DNA of 13,096 bases from Baffinella frigidus. Lineage: Eukaryota; Cryptophyceae; Cryptomonadales; Baffinellaceae. This document shows, in pieces, positions 7,081 to 12,870 of the stretch. Under the pieces are notes generated by a model. The model did not search any database and was not told where the DNA came from. It saw only the letters and a program-made list of their open reading frames with translations. The stretch's first letter is position 1; the number at the start of each line of letters is the position of its first letter. A program made the position numbers and the translations under genes. The stretch is taken from positions 909,828 through 922,923 of the forward strand of contig MU646360.1 in NCBI GenBank assembly GCA_026770585.1. Direction: 5' to 3'.

Positions 7081-7283
7081 GTAGGGTCCTAGGGGAGGCA
7101 CCCTTCCCACAGGGTGTGCTTCGAAGACGCTACATGGGGTTTCTCGAAATGAGGAACACGCACCTCCCCAAGGGTGGTCATATCTCCTAGGGATGTACAG
7201 TAGGCGTAGGCCTACTGTACATGTAGGGTCCTAGGGGGAGGCGCCGTTCCCATATGGTGTGTTTTGAAGACGCCATATGAGGT
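7081..7283 (+). repeat. Direct repeat pair with intervening hairpin
   Basis: Segments 7081-7140 and 7222-7283 share GTAGGGTCCTAGGGG, GGCRCC and TTCCCA, then GGTGTG and TTYGAAGACGC, at a spacing of about 141 bp. Between them a perfect 12-bp stem TGTACAGTAGGC/GCCTACTGTACA with loop GTAG lies at 7194-7221. The GTAGGGTCCTAGGGG word is also the right half of the family A core, so this may be a related element with different ends. Confidence 0.7.
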
Positions 7284-7466
7284 GCCCCAGTTTCTGGCTT
7301 CCGCATAGTCAGATCTTGCCGCCACTTGATGAATATCAAATGTGGTATCCATACAATCCAAAGCATTTTTATAACCCAATTCGCTATGACATAATTTTGT
7401 ATATTTGGTTTTAAATATCAATTCATTTGTTAAATAATTGTATCTTTCTTCATAAATTTGTTTTAT
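7212..7466 (-). other. AT-rich open frame with protein-like sequence, unrecognised
   Basis: The minus-strand frame is open from just after TAG (7469-7467) to a stop at 7212, 84 codons. Its first roughly 58 codons lie in a markedly AT-rich island and read as a well-mixed hydrophilic peptide, with stretches IYEERYNYLTNELIFK and YKNALDCMDTTFDIHQVAAR, using A/T-ending codons unlike the G/C-ending codons of the other two genes here. There is no initiator ATG at the start. Upstream of the TAG the same frame continues with KRKLQFLNV. The 3' part enters the direct repeat at 7283. It may be an exon remnant, an organelle or viral DNA insertion, or a piece of a mobile element. No family is recognised. 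Confidence 0.25.
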
Positions 7467-7653
7467 CTAGACGTTCAAGAACTGAAGTTTACGTTTCGTA
7501 AACTAAGGTACTAGACCCTTTCTTGTAGCAGCACCAAGGCTTAAGTATCCGTGAAGCCCCCGGTGGCTGCTAAGTGGGTGGGAGTTAAAAGAAGCTAAAG
7601 GACCTACTGTAACGGCGCACTCTTCGCAACATCCTACGCCCGTGACTCTCTTC
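7467..7653. other. Spacer without a supported gene
   Basis: The sequence becomes less AT-rich after about 7490. A reverse-orientation scrap of the AGGTCCTTTAGG family lies at about 7579-7606 (GGGAGTTAAAAGAAGCTAAAGGACC). Nothing else is recognised. Confidence 0.4.
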
Positions 7654-7654
7654 A

Positions 7655-7743
7655 GGTCCTTTAGGTCCTTGAGGTTCTTCGAGCTCCCAACATAGGCGGA
7701 CAGCGGAACTTATCGTGCAGAAAGGCCATGCTTCCTTTCGGAT
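7655..7743 (+). mobile_element. AGGTCCTTTAGG family, short subtype, copy
   Basis: The copy runs GGTCCTTTAGGTCCTTGAGG, TTCTTCGAGCTCCCAACATA, GGCGGACAGCGGAACTT, TGCAGAAAGGCCATGCTTCC and ends around TTTCGGA. The same series occurs at 10722-10803 and, shortened, at 12594-12685. No coding capacity is visible. Confidence 0.75.
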
Positions 7744-7999
7744 GACATCCGGCCCCCCGGTGCACTGACAAACCCTCTGTGATACATGTTCATGTACGGA
7801 AGTTCGAACTGCCGCAGCGAAAAGGGGGAAAAGGGGGCTCGGCTGGACTCGAATGGGTCGGGTCGGGGAGCTCACCCGTAGATTACTCCCATCTCCTCAA
7901 GAGTGAGGTGGGCTGTGGCCTTCGATGTGAGTGTAAATAAAAGCACCAAAGCACCAAAGCTGATGGCTGTTCTACGGACGCCACCCTTTAACTATCCCT
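7744..7999. other. Spacer without a supported gene
   Basis: The sequence has mixed composition. It contains two copies of the ACCAAAGC unit at 7941-7960, also found before the TRAF-type gene. No domain-bearing frame is seen. Confidence 0.4.
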
Positions 8000-8122
8000 T
8001 ACAGGGGTACCTCGCTCATAAGAAACTGCCCCCCCCCCCTAGGACCACCATAGGGCCCTAGGCATAGGCCTACTGTAGGGTCCTAGGGGGGGTTGGTTTC
8101 TTATGAACGAGGTACCCCTGTA
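8000..8122 (+). mobile_element. Palindromic MITE family A, copy 4
   Basis: This is a complete copy with both tips intact: TACAGGGGTACCTCGCTCAT at the left and ATGAACGAGGTACCCCTGTA at the right, with C and G runs and the CTAGGACCACCATAGGGCCC core between. TA flanks both CAGGGG tips, matching a TA target duplication. No coding capacity is visible. Confidence 0.9.
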
Positions 8123-8149
8123 CGTTGCGAGGGGGTCCAACTACACCCC

Positions 8150-8538
8150 CAGCGGTCCTAGGCAGGTCCTAGGGCACCTACGGTACGACGTATGCGCCTA
8201 GTGGTCACAACAGCGCGCGCGACTCTCTACAGGTCTCACAAATAAAGGACCTAAACCCTCTGCGGTAGGGTACAGGGGTAATGGCATGGGTTAGGCAACA
8301 ACGGCGAAACCTCTTTAATAAATTCAGTCATCAGTAATCAGTAATCAGGTACCTCGCTCATAAGAAACCGCCCCCCCCGTAGGACCCTACAGTAGGGCTA
8401 TGCCTAGGGTCCTACGGTTGTCCTAGGGGGGGGGGACGTTTCTTATGAGCGAGGTACCCCTGTACTTACATAACCCTTAAATGCCCAGTAGGATCATACG
8501 CCCTACGGTAGGGCCCTAGGACCTGCCTAGGACCTCTT
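8150..8538. repeat. 54-bp inverted arms flanking another element
   Basis: 8150-8203 (GGTCCTAGGCAGGTCCTAGG, then CTACGGTACGACGTATG) is the near reverse complement of 8485-8538. The 280 bp between hold a complete family A element (8346-8464). The arms contain the same CCTAGG and CTACGG words as the family A core but in a different arrangement. They may be the ends of a longer element into which family A inserted. Confidence 0.6.
8346..8464 (-). mobile_element. Palindromic MITE family A, copy 5, reversed
   Basis: The element has the same tips (CAGG, then TACCTCGCTCATAAGAAA on the left; TTTCTTATGAGCGAGGTACC and CCTGTA on the right), but its core reads in the opposite orientation from the other copies (GGGCTATGCCTAGGGTCC). 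Three bases are missing in the left tip. A short ATCAGTA direct repeat precedes it (8326-8346). Confidence 0.85.
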
Positions 8539-8760
8539 GCGGGTCAATTTTGACCGGCTGGCCACTTAAGGGATATCACCCCGGCGTCCACTGATGGCAG
8601 CACTCGCCTCAACATCCTTCACCATCTCGACTCTCTTCTTTTCAATAACCGCTCTCAAGCGACCTCGGAGCATTCTCAAGCCCAGGTCCAGAATCTGGAC
8701 CTGAGTTGAGGTACAACTAATTAAAACCCGTCCATTGGTCCCCGTCCCGCTCAAGAGCGT

Positions 8761-8834
8761 CTTTGAGGTCCTTGAGGTTCTTCGAGCTCCCAACATATGT
8801 TGGGAGCTCGAAGAACCTAAAGGACCTAAAGGAC
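8761..8834. repeat. Head-to-head inverted pair of AGGTCCTT element ends, in the probable 3' UTR of the ARM gene
   Basis: Two arms of about 36 bp meet at 8796/8797 (CCAACAT|ATGTTGG) and are near-perfect reverse complements; the few mismatches are in the GGTCCTTGAGG/CCTAAAGGACC words. Each arm is the first part of the short-subtype element. The structure begins only 24 bp past the minus-strand stop at 8858, so the transcript would carry a long, strong hairpin right after the coding region. Confidence 0.8.
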
Positions 8835-8857
8835 CTTTCGCTGAACAAAAAACTGCC

Positions 8858-9523
8858 TCACGCGCTGAGCTTCTCAAGGAGACCCTTCCCGTGCTCCTGA
8901 AGATCCACCGCGCCCGGAAACGCAGCTAAGGCCTTCTGAACGAGCGGAACCGCGGCAGCGTCCCGGACCTGGGATCGCAGCCCGGAATCCGGCCACGCGA
9001 TGGTGTGCAGTGCCCAGCACCCTTTCTCCTGCACGATCGCGCTCGGGCCGTGCGCCCCCATCGCCCTGAGCACCGCCGTGATGCCCCCCTGCGCCGCGAT
9101 GGCCACCGCGTTCTCCACATTCCCCGCAAGGTTTCCCAGCGCCCAGCACCCGTACTCCTGCACTCCCGCGCTCGACGCATGCGCCCCCATCGCCCTGAGC
9201 ACCGCCACGATGCCCCCCTTCGCCGCGATCGCCCCCTTGTTCTCCGCATTCGCCGCAAGGTTGACCAGCGCAAAGCACCCCCACTGTTGCACGATGGCGA
9301 TGGATTCGTGCGCGCCCATCGCCCCGAGCACTGCCTCGACGCCCCCCTGTGCCGCAGTCGCCGCCTGGCTCTCCGCATTCCCCGCCACAATCATGATCAG
9401 CGAAACGCACCCAGCCTCCTGCACTCCCACGCTCGACTTGTGCGCCCCCATCAGGCTGATGATGAGGCCAACGTCCTTGCTCCCTTGTACCCGCGACTTT
9501 GCAGCCTCTGATTCCACGGTCTC
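8858..9523 (-). CDS. Armadillo-repeat exon (C-terminal part of the SAM-ARM protein)
   Basis: This frame carries at least three consecutive repeats of about 42 residues, with a partial or divergent unit at the end. Each has the pattern AVLRAMGAH, then VQEYGCWALGNLAGNVEN, then AIAAQGGI, which is the armadillo-type helix arrangement. The period is close to 126 bp. The frame ends in LLEKLSA and TGA at 8858. In the coding frame the exon is open back to a TGA about 30 bp upstream of the proposed acceptor (CTTTGGCAG|GAG), and there is no ATG near the beginning, so it must be joined to something upstream. GC-rich third positions match the TRAF-type gene. Longer frames overlapping it on both strands are by-products of the same composition. 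Confidence 0.85.
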   Translation of the reverse strand, partial: ETVESEAAKSRVQGSKDVGLIISLMGAHKSSVGVQEAGCVSLIMIVAGNAESQAATAAQGGVEAVLGAMGAHESIAIVQQWGCFALVNLAANAENKGAIAAKGGIVAVLRAMGAHASSAGVQEYGCWALGNLAGNVENAVAIAAQGGITAVLRAMGAHGPSAIVQEKGCWALHTIAWPDSGLRSQVRDAAAVPLVQKALAAFPGAVDLQEHGKGLLEKLSA

Positions 9524-10702
9524 CTGCCAAAGGGCGACGAGCTTCGTTCGTCAGATCCACGAATCATCGTAGCTCCGACTGGTCCCATGGATCTCTAAAT
9601 TCTAGGATGTCGCTCCGGTCTGTGTTACAACGCAGCAATCAGTGTCTAGTGTTTCAGCCAGCTGCTTTGTGAGCCTCAGTCAGACAGGTAGCGAGCCTCG
9701 GCCATGGGCCAGGTCGCGAGCCTCTAGTTGACCGATGTGAAGGGTCAATGAACTCATGCTCCGTGCAGCGTGCAGTCTCTTGGCGTTTCCAGCATTGGGC
9801 TGAGATTGTGCGACCCCGCTCTCTCCAACAATCTTTCGCAAAGTGTGAAAGTGTGGACACAGGCTGCCCTCCAGGCAACGCCAAAACAGGCAAAACGCAC
9901 ACGTCCACAGTTCAAGGGCTACTCTTATCCGGGGAAACCTATTTTTCTTTAGTTTGATGGCAAGGAAAATTACTACATAAATGCTTTAATATTATTAATA
10001 AGAACGAATTGTGTAGTAATTTTCCTTGCCATCAAACTAAAGAAAAATAGGTTTCCCCGGATAAACTCACGGGCAGCACCGGCGGCACGCCCCCAGCCTC
10101 GGTGGTCTCATCCGGCGGCGCCCCCCCAGCCTCCACCAGCAACTTCAGCGCCACCCCTTCAGCCCGGAACCCCGAAACGCGGTGCAGCAGCGCCGTCCGG
10201 AGCACCCCCACGTCCATCCCCATCTCCCTGAGACCGTCGTCGTTGACGGTGCTGAAAATAGCGCCGTCGACGGGGACTGCGCGGAATCCTGCCTCGTATT
10301 TGCCCAGGTCCAGGTTCCTCAGCACGGTGCACACCTCGTCTACCGAGAGTGAGGCGAGCCTGCGTATGGTCGAAGGAGCCTGCGCCGCAGGCGCTTCCTG
10401 TGCACGCCAGGGCTTCAGGGTTTGGGGTTTGGGGTTTGGGGTTTGGGGTTTGGGGTTTAGTATTCAGGGTTTGGGGTTTGGGGGTTTCGGGTTTCGGGTT
10501 TCGGGTTTCGGGTGTAGGGTTTCGGGTTTGGGGTTTGGGGTTTGGGGTTTGGGGTTTGGGAATTGGGGTGTAGGGTTTCGGGTTTCGGGTTTACCAGTAA
10601 ACTCCGAGGCTGCGGATGGGGTGAGCAACTCGCCGAAGATGGCTCCGGAGTGTTCCCGGGAATCGAGGCGAGGATCTCCCTTGCGAGGCGCTGCACGCCG
10701 GC
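8858..10702 (-). CDS. Spliced SAM plus armadillo-repeat protein, N-terminus not found
   Basis: Three minus-strand segments join in phase 0: exon 10702-10595 (36 codons), SAM exon 10397-10071 (109 codons) and ARM exon 9523-8858 (221 codons plus TGA). Proposed donors are CTG|GTAAAC at 10594 and CCC|GTGAGT at 10070. Proposed acceptors are TTCCAG|GCC at 10703, CACAG|GAA at 10398 (or GCGCAG|GCT at 10380, also phase 0) and CTTTGGCAG|GAG at 9524. The resulting partial product has about 366 residues. SAM and ARM domains both mediate protein-protein contact, so a scaffold role is likely. The first coding exon lies upstream of 10702 and may be beyond repeats. The introns carry a telomere-like tract and a MITE. 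The domains are clear; the exact splice sites are my inference from sequence alone. Confidence 0.55.
9524..10070 (-). other. Proposed 547-bp phase-0 intron holding a MITE
   Basis: The donor GTGAGT (minus strand 10070-10065) matches the consensus exactly, and the acceptor region CGCCCTTTGGCAG has a reasonable pyrimidine tract. The MITE at 9925-10064 starts directly after the donor. The remaining 400 bp (9524-9924) contain direct words such as TCGCGAGCCTC and GTAGCGAGCCTC near 9690-9724 and no convincing exon. A shorter intron ending at AG 9920-9919 just past the MITE is possible but would lead to a frame without ARM repeats. Confidence 0.5.
9925..10064. mobile_element. 140-bp MITE (family J), copy 1, with 53-bp perfect TIRs
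   Basis: The left and right ends are perfect reverse complements over 53 bp, beginning TTATCCGGGGAAACCTATTT. The unique centre is 34 bp and AT-rich. Flanking ACTC at 9921-9924 and 10065-10068 is a 4-bp target duplication. No coding capacity is visible, so movement would need a transposase from elsewhere. The near-perfect arms suggest it is young or maintained by gene conversion. The superfamily is unknown to me; a 4-bp duplication is compatible with more than one. Confidence 0.93.
10071..10397 (-). CDS. SAM-domain exon
   Basis: The frame reads RLASLSVDEVCTVLRNLDLG, then KYEAGF, VDGAIFSTVNDDGLREMGM and GVLRTALLHRV. This is the sterile alpha motif order: a starting helix, L-x-L-x-x-Y/F, an inner loop with DG, the D-L-x-E-MG turn, and the last helix with R-x-x-LL. 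A Pro/Gly/Glu-rich linker follows and ends VPPVLP at the donor GTGAGT. SAM domains form homo- or hetero-oligomers and sometimes bind RNA; which applies here cannot be told. The exon has no initiator ATG near its start, supporting an upstream exon. Confidence 0.75.
10422..10592 (+). repeat. Telomere-like degenerate heptamer array inside an intron
   Basis: Units of TTTGGGG dominate, mixed with TTTCGGG and some TTTAGGG-like variants, and the phase is broken at TAGTATTCAGGG and AATTGGGGTGTAGGG. The array occupies most of the proposed 197-bp intron (10594-10398) of the SAM-ARM gene, C-rich on the coding strand. It is an internal, not a chromosome-end, array because coding exons lie on both sides. 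Confidence 0.9.
10595..10702 (-). CDS. Possible upstream exon of the SAM-ARM gene
   Basis: It comprises exactly 36 codons between TTCCAG|GCC and CTG|GTAAAC, in phase 0 with the SAM exon. It starts AGVQRLAREILASIPGNT, an amphipathic helix-like segment, and becomes Pro/Ser-rich. No domain is recognised. Another frame across the same bases is open too, so the reading frame rests on splice-phase agreement. A short-subtype repeat (10722-10803) lies just 20 bp beyond the acceptor. Confidence 0.3.
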
Positions 10703-10721
10703 CTGGAAGCATCGAGGGGTT

Positions 10722-10803
10722 GTCCTTTAGGTCCTTAAGGTTCTTCGAGCTCCCAACATAGGCGGACACCGGAACTTGTCCTGCAGAAAGGCCATGCTTC
10801 CTT
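10722..10803 (+). mobile_element. AGGTCCTTTAGG family, short subtype, copy
   Basis: The order GTCCTTTAGGTCCTTAAGG, TTCTTCGAGCTCCCAACATA, GGCGGACACCGGAACTTGTC and TGCAGAAAGGCCATGCTTCC is the same as at 7655-7743. It lies immediately upstream, in gene orientation, of the possible 36-codon exon, so it would sit in that intron and could supply part of the acceptor region. Confidence 0.8.
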
Positions 10804-10831
10804 GTTGAGAACGTGTCTGCGCCAACCACCA

Positions 10832-10935
10832 CCACACGGTGGACTTCGAAGTGATTTCGTGAATATCCCCCTAGTGAATAATCCTTAGGCCCTACGGTAG
10901 GCAATGCCGTAGGGACACAGGACCAACCGCCAAGG
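10832..10935 (+). repeat. Family G copy
   Basis: CCACACGGTGGACTTCGAAG at the start, then GAATA and CCCCTA words and CCCTACGGTAGGCAATGCCGTAGGGACACAGG-like sequence, match 3338-3440 in order. The match stops after about 100 bp; the right end seen at 3502-3509 is not found here. Confidence 0.65.
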
Positions 10936-11160
10936 AGCGGGGCTCTCATCTGGGGATGCCGTATTGTACCGACCACGCGACGATGGCCTGTGTATCAAAC
11001 AGGGTTGTTTTTGTGGAGTCTTTCTATTATTCCCTGCACTTGTAAAAGTATTTTAATCCGGAACCCGGATCAGTTGACAGATTTGAGGGCGATTGAAGGC
11101 GAGTTGACCAAAAAAATAGAGGGATTTGGTGCACAGGCCATCGTTGCGTGGGAGGCGGGC
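10936..11160. other. Spacer without a supported gene
   Basis: The composition is mixed, with a few short T and A runs. No open frame with recognisable protein sequence and no match to the other repeats of the window were found. Confidence 0.4.
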
Positions 11161-11162
11161 TT

Positions 11163-11232
11163 GTCTTAAGGCTCATAACCTTTTGGACCACTCATCTCTA
11201 GGCTGGGAGTAATAAAGAGGAAGAAGAAGAAG
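11163..11232 (+). mobile_element. Retroposon-like 3' end with AATAAAGA tail (family E), copy 1
   Basis: TCTTAAGGCTCATA, ACCTTTTG, CACTCA and GGCT lead to GAGTAATAAAGAGGAAGAAG. The same order occurs at 12349-12443. The AATAAA (11211-11216) followed by a GAA-rich tail resembles the 3' end of a retrotransposed transcript. Confidence 0.6.
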
Positions 11233-11313
11233 ACTCTCATCTCCCGCTGAGAAGCTTCTGAGAGCCCCCCCCCCCCGGAAGTGCGAGGTCGATTCGACGG
11301 GGGTTGGTCCTCG

Positions 11314-11358
11314 TGGAGAGGGAGAGGGAGAGGGAGAGGGAGAGGGAGAGGGAGAGGG
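11314..11358 (+). repeat. (GGGAGA)n microsatellite
   Basis: About seven perfect copies of GAGAGG. It makes Pro/Ser-rich open frames on the minus strand, which I regard as artefacts. Confidence 0.95.
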
Positions 11359-11645
11359 CACACACGCACAGCACTGTCACAGCAAAATCTGAGGTAGGAT
11401 GGCCTTCCGCACGAGAACGCTAGAGGGGCCTATTTAAAACCGATGTGCTTTTAAAAGTGGGCATTTGTGTAGTAACTTTCGTTGACTGGTCACGTAACTC
11501 TGCATATATTGCACAGTCACGAGGTTGGAACACCCTATCCTGGTACAAATATTTACAACCCCACATGTAAATAGGATCCTCCAGCATTCTCGAGTGGTTG
11601 TGGCTGCTGAAATCTCTGATTCAACACTGCACGAGATGCATCCAT
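11359..11645. other. Spacer with a scrap of the family J MITE
   Basis: GTGTAGTAACTTTCGTTG at about 11467-11484 resembles the inner arm of the 140-bp MITE (GTGTAGTAATTTTCGTTG in the second copy). No tips are present. The open frame starting at 11525 runs into family F and has no recognisable domain. Confidence 0.45.
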
Positions 11646-11808
11646 GGGTCGGATTTGATTTCGGGACAAGACAGATTTCGTCCCGCTATCTTAGGCTTCC
11701 GACTCCGAAGATAATGGTGTACATGCTATTTTAGGCATACAAGGATGCTATCGTACGCCTTTTTCTGTGGACAGATTCTGGTATGTTCCGAGATGAGATT
11801 CAGATGCT
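11646..11808 (-). repeat. Dispersed repeat family F, copy 2, uninterrupted
   Basis: The reverse complement matches 3225-3337 and then, without a gap, 3510-3556. It therefore represents the state of the family before the insertion at 3338-3509. No coding frame of its own is recognised. Confidence 0.8.
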
Positions 11809-11817
11809 TCACAGCAT

Positions 11818-11957
11818 TTATCCGGGGAAACCTATTTTTCTTTCATTTAATGGCCACGAAAATTACCACACCAATGCTTTAATATTACTAATAAGAACGA
11901 ACCGTGTAGTAATTTTCGTTGCCATCAACTGAAAGAAAAACAGGTTTCCCCGGATAA
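11818..11957. mobile_element. 140-bp MITE (family J), copy 2
   Basis: This is exactly as long as the copy at 9925-10064 and starts and ends with the same TTATCCGGGGAAACCTATTT tip. The arms have several mismatches, so it is older than copy 1. GCAT at 11814-11817 and 11958-11961 is its 4-bp target duplication. The centre TGCTTTAATATTACTAATAA is nearly the same as in copy 1. Confidence 0.92.
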
Positions 11958-12070
11958 GCATGCGTGGGTGTAACCTCGAAAGGCGGACCGTCCTTGGTCA
12001 AGTCGATGTAGAGTAAGCCGCCCAGCTTGCCTCCCACCTGCACATACAAAAAAACACTCAGTGGATCATA

Positions 12071-12201
12071 GGTCCTTTAGGTCCTTTAGGTTTTAATTTC
12101 TTCCAACATAGCCCAACGCCACGCCCTTCCGTAGAAAGGACTGCAGAGAAAGCATGTTTGCTTTCGGATCGCGTTTCGCTCTCCAGTGCAGAGGCTCGTG
12201 A
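12071..12201 (+). mobile_element. AGGTCCTTTAGG family, long subtype, copy 2
   Basis: This is the plus-strand counterpart of 1907-2038, from GGTCCTTTAGGTCCTTTAGG to GCAGAGGCTCGTGA. It differs by scattered substitutions only. No coding capacity is visible. Confidence 0.8.
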
Positions 12202-12236
12202 TTCTCATGGACCGTCCACCTACTTCTCCTAAGGCT

Positions 12237-12275
12237 ACTAGTAAAGATCGTTATGTGTAGTAAATTTCATTGGAT
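12237..12275 (+). mobile_element. Fragment of family J MITE
   Basis: ACTAGTAAAGATCGTTATGTG, then TAGTAAATTTCATTG parallels the centre and right inner arm of the 140-bp element (ATTAATAAGAACGAA, then GTGTAGTAATTTTC). The tips are absent. It is a decayed copy or a divergent relative. Confidence 0.45.
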
Positions 12276-12348
12276 CCAGTTTATAAAAAGCTTGATCAGG
12301 GCAGTCTGGGCTAGCCATTATAGATCTTGTCTCTGAGACGGGCCCGTT

Positions 12349-12443
12349 TCTTAAGGCTCATAGACCTTTTGTATCACTCAACTCAAGGCTCACGGGCCTG
12401 TTTTAGGACCTGTATCGAGAGTAATAAAGAAGAAGAAGAAGAG
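12349..12443 (+). mobile_element. Retroposon-like 3' end with AATAAAGAAG tail (family E), copy 2
   Basis: TTTCTTAAGGCTCATAGACC, TTTTG, TCACTCAACTCAAGGCTC and GAGAGTAATAAAGAAGAAGA parallel 11163-11232, with about 20 extra bases in the middle. AATAAA is at 12423-12428. Confidence 0.6.
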
Positions 12444-12593
12444 CACACAAAAACTTTCAGCCGTGCGTGGATTTACCCACAGGGGAGGGGCGAATGGTCA
12501 CGATTGAGCAGGATCCGGGCTTGCTGAACGCAACGATCGAAAGCGTTGCTCGGGGTCGAAACGTTGTGTTTGGAGTCAGCCCGCCCTTCGGCG

Positions 12594-12685
12594 TGCCTTT
12601 AGGTCCTTGAGGTTATTTTAACTCCCACCATAGGCGGACACCGGAACTTGTTCTGTAGAAAGGTTCTTTCGGAGGTTAATAAAGA
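12594..12685 (+). mobile_element. Short-subtype AGGTCCTT element with 16-bp flanking direct repeats
   Basis: AGCCCGCCCTTCGGCG occurs at 12578-12593 and again at 12686-12701, exactly bracketing TGCCTTTAGGTCCTTGAGG ... GGAGGTTAATAAAGA. A long target duplication plus an AATAAAGA 3' end is what non-LTR retrotransposon machinery leaves, so this copy looks retroposed. It is a shortened version of the element at 7655-7743. Confidence 0.7.
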
Positions 12686-12701
12686 AGCCCGCCCTTCGGC
12701 G

Positions 12702-12870
12702 CGCTGGGGATACTACCCCATGTAGGATGACCGGAGTGACTTTACACAGGTCACGTCCACTATAAGGAGATATATAAGGCCGCATCACGTGCGGGCTCGT
12801 GGGGGCTCTTCGGCGCGCGGTATTAGGTTAGTGGTTGGTCACTTTGCTGAAGGCTGGGGGGCTCTCGAGG
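12702..12870. other. Spacer without a supported gene
   Basis: Short GC-rich words (GGCGCGC, GGGGGCTC) and ATATATAAGG near 12770 are present. I cannot assign a promoter or gene from them. Confidence 0.35.

Noticed and set aside
8874-9560. A 228-codon minus-strand frame longer than the ARM frame
   Set aside because: It reads as Gly/Arg/Ala/Glu-rich repeats without hydrophobic pattern, while the other frame gives clear armadillo repeats.
9000-9572. Plus-strand open frames of 190 and 168 codons
   Set aside because: They are antisense to the ARM exon, and their repetitive Cys/Pro/Ala pattern simply mirrors the 126-bp ARM repeat.
9654-9908. An 84-codon minus-strand frame within the proposed intron, as an extra exon
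   Set aside because: It has no recognisable domain or convincing splice sites, and including it is not needed to join SAM and ARM in frame.
9919-10070. The MITE as a self-contained new intron ending at the AG right behind it
   Set aside because: It would lead into a roughly 55-codon frame with no ARM similarity, whereas splicing to 9524 joins SAM and ARM in phase 0. Kept only as an alternative to test.
10102-10761. Plus-strand frame of 219 codons with a GFGVWGLGF-type repeat
   Set aside because: It is produced by translating the telomere-like array and the complement of the SAM exon; the minus-strand SAM reading is far more convincing.
11166-11369. Minus-strand frames with Pro-Leu or Pro-Ser repeats
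   Set aside because: They are translations of the GGGAGA microsatellite and GAA tail.
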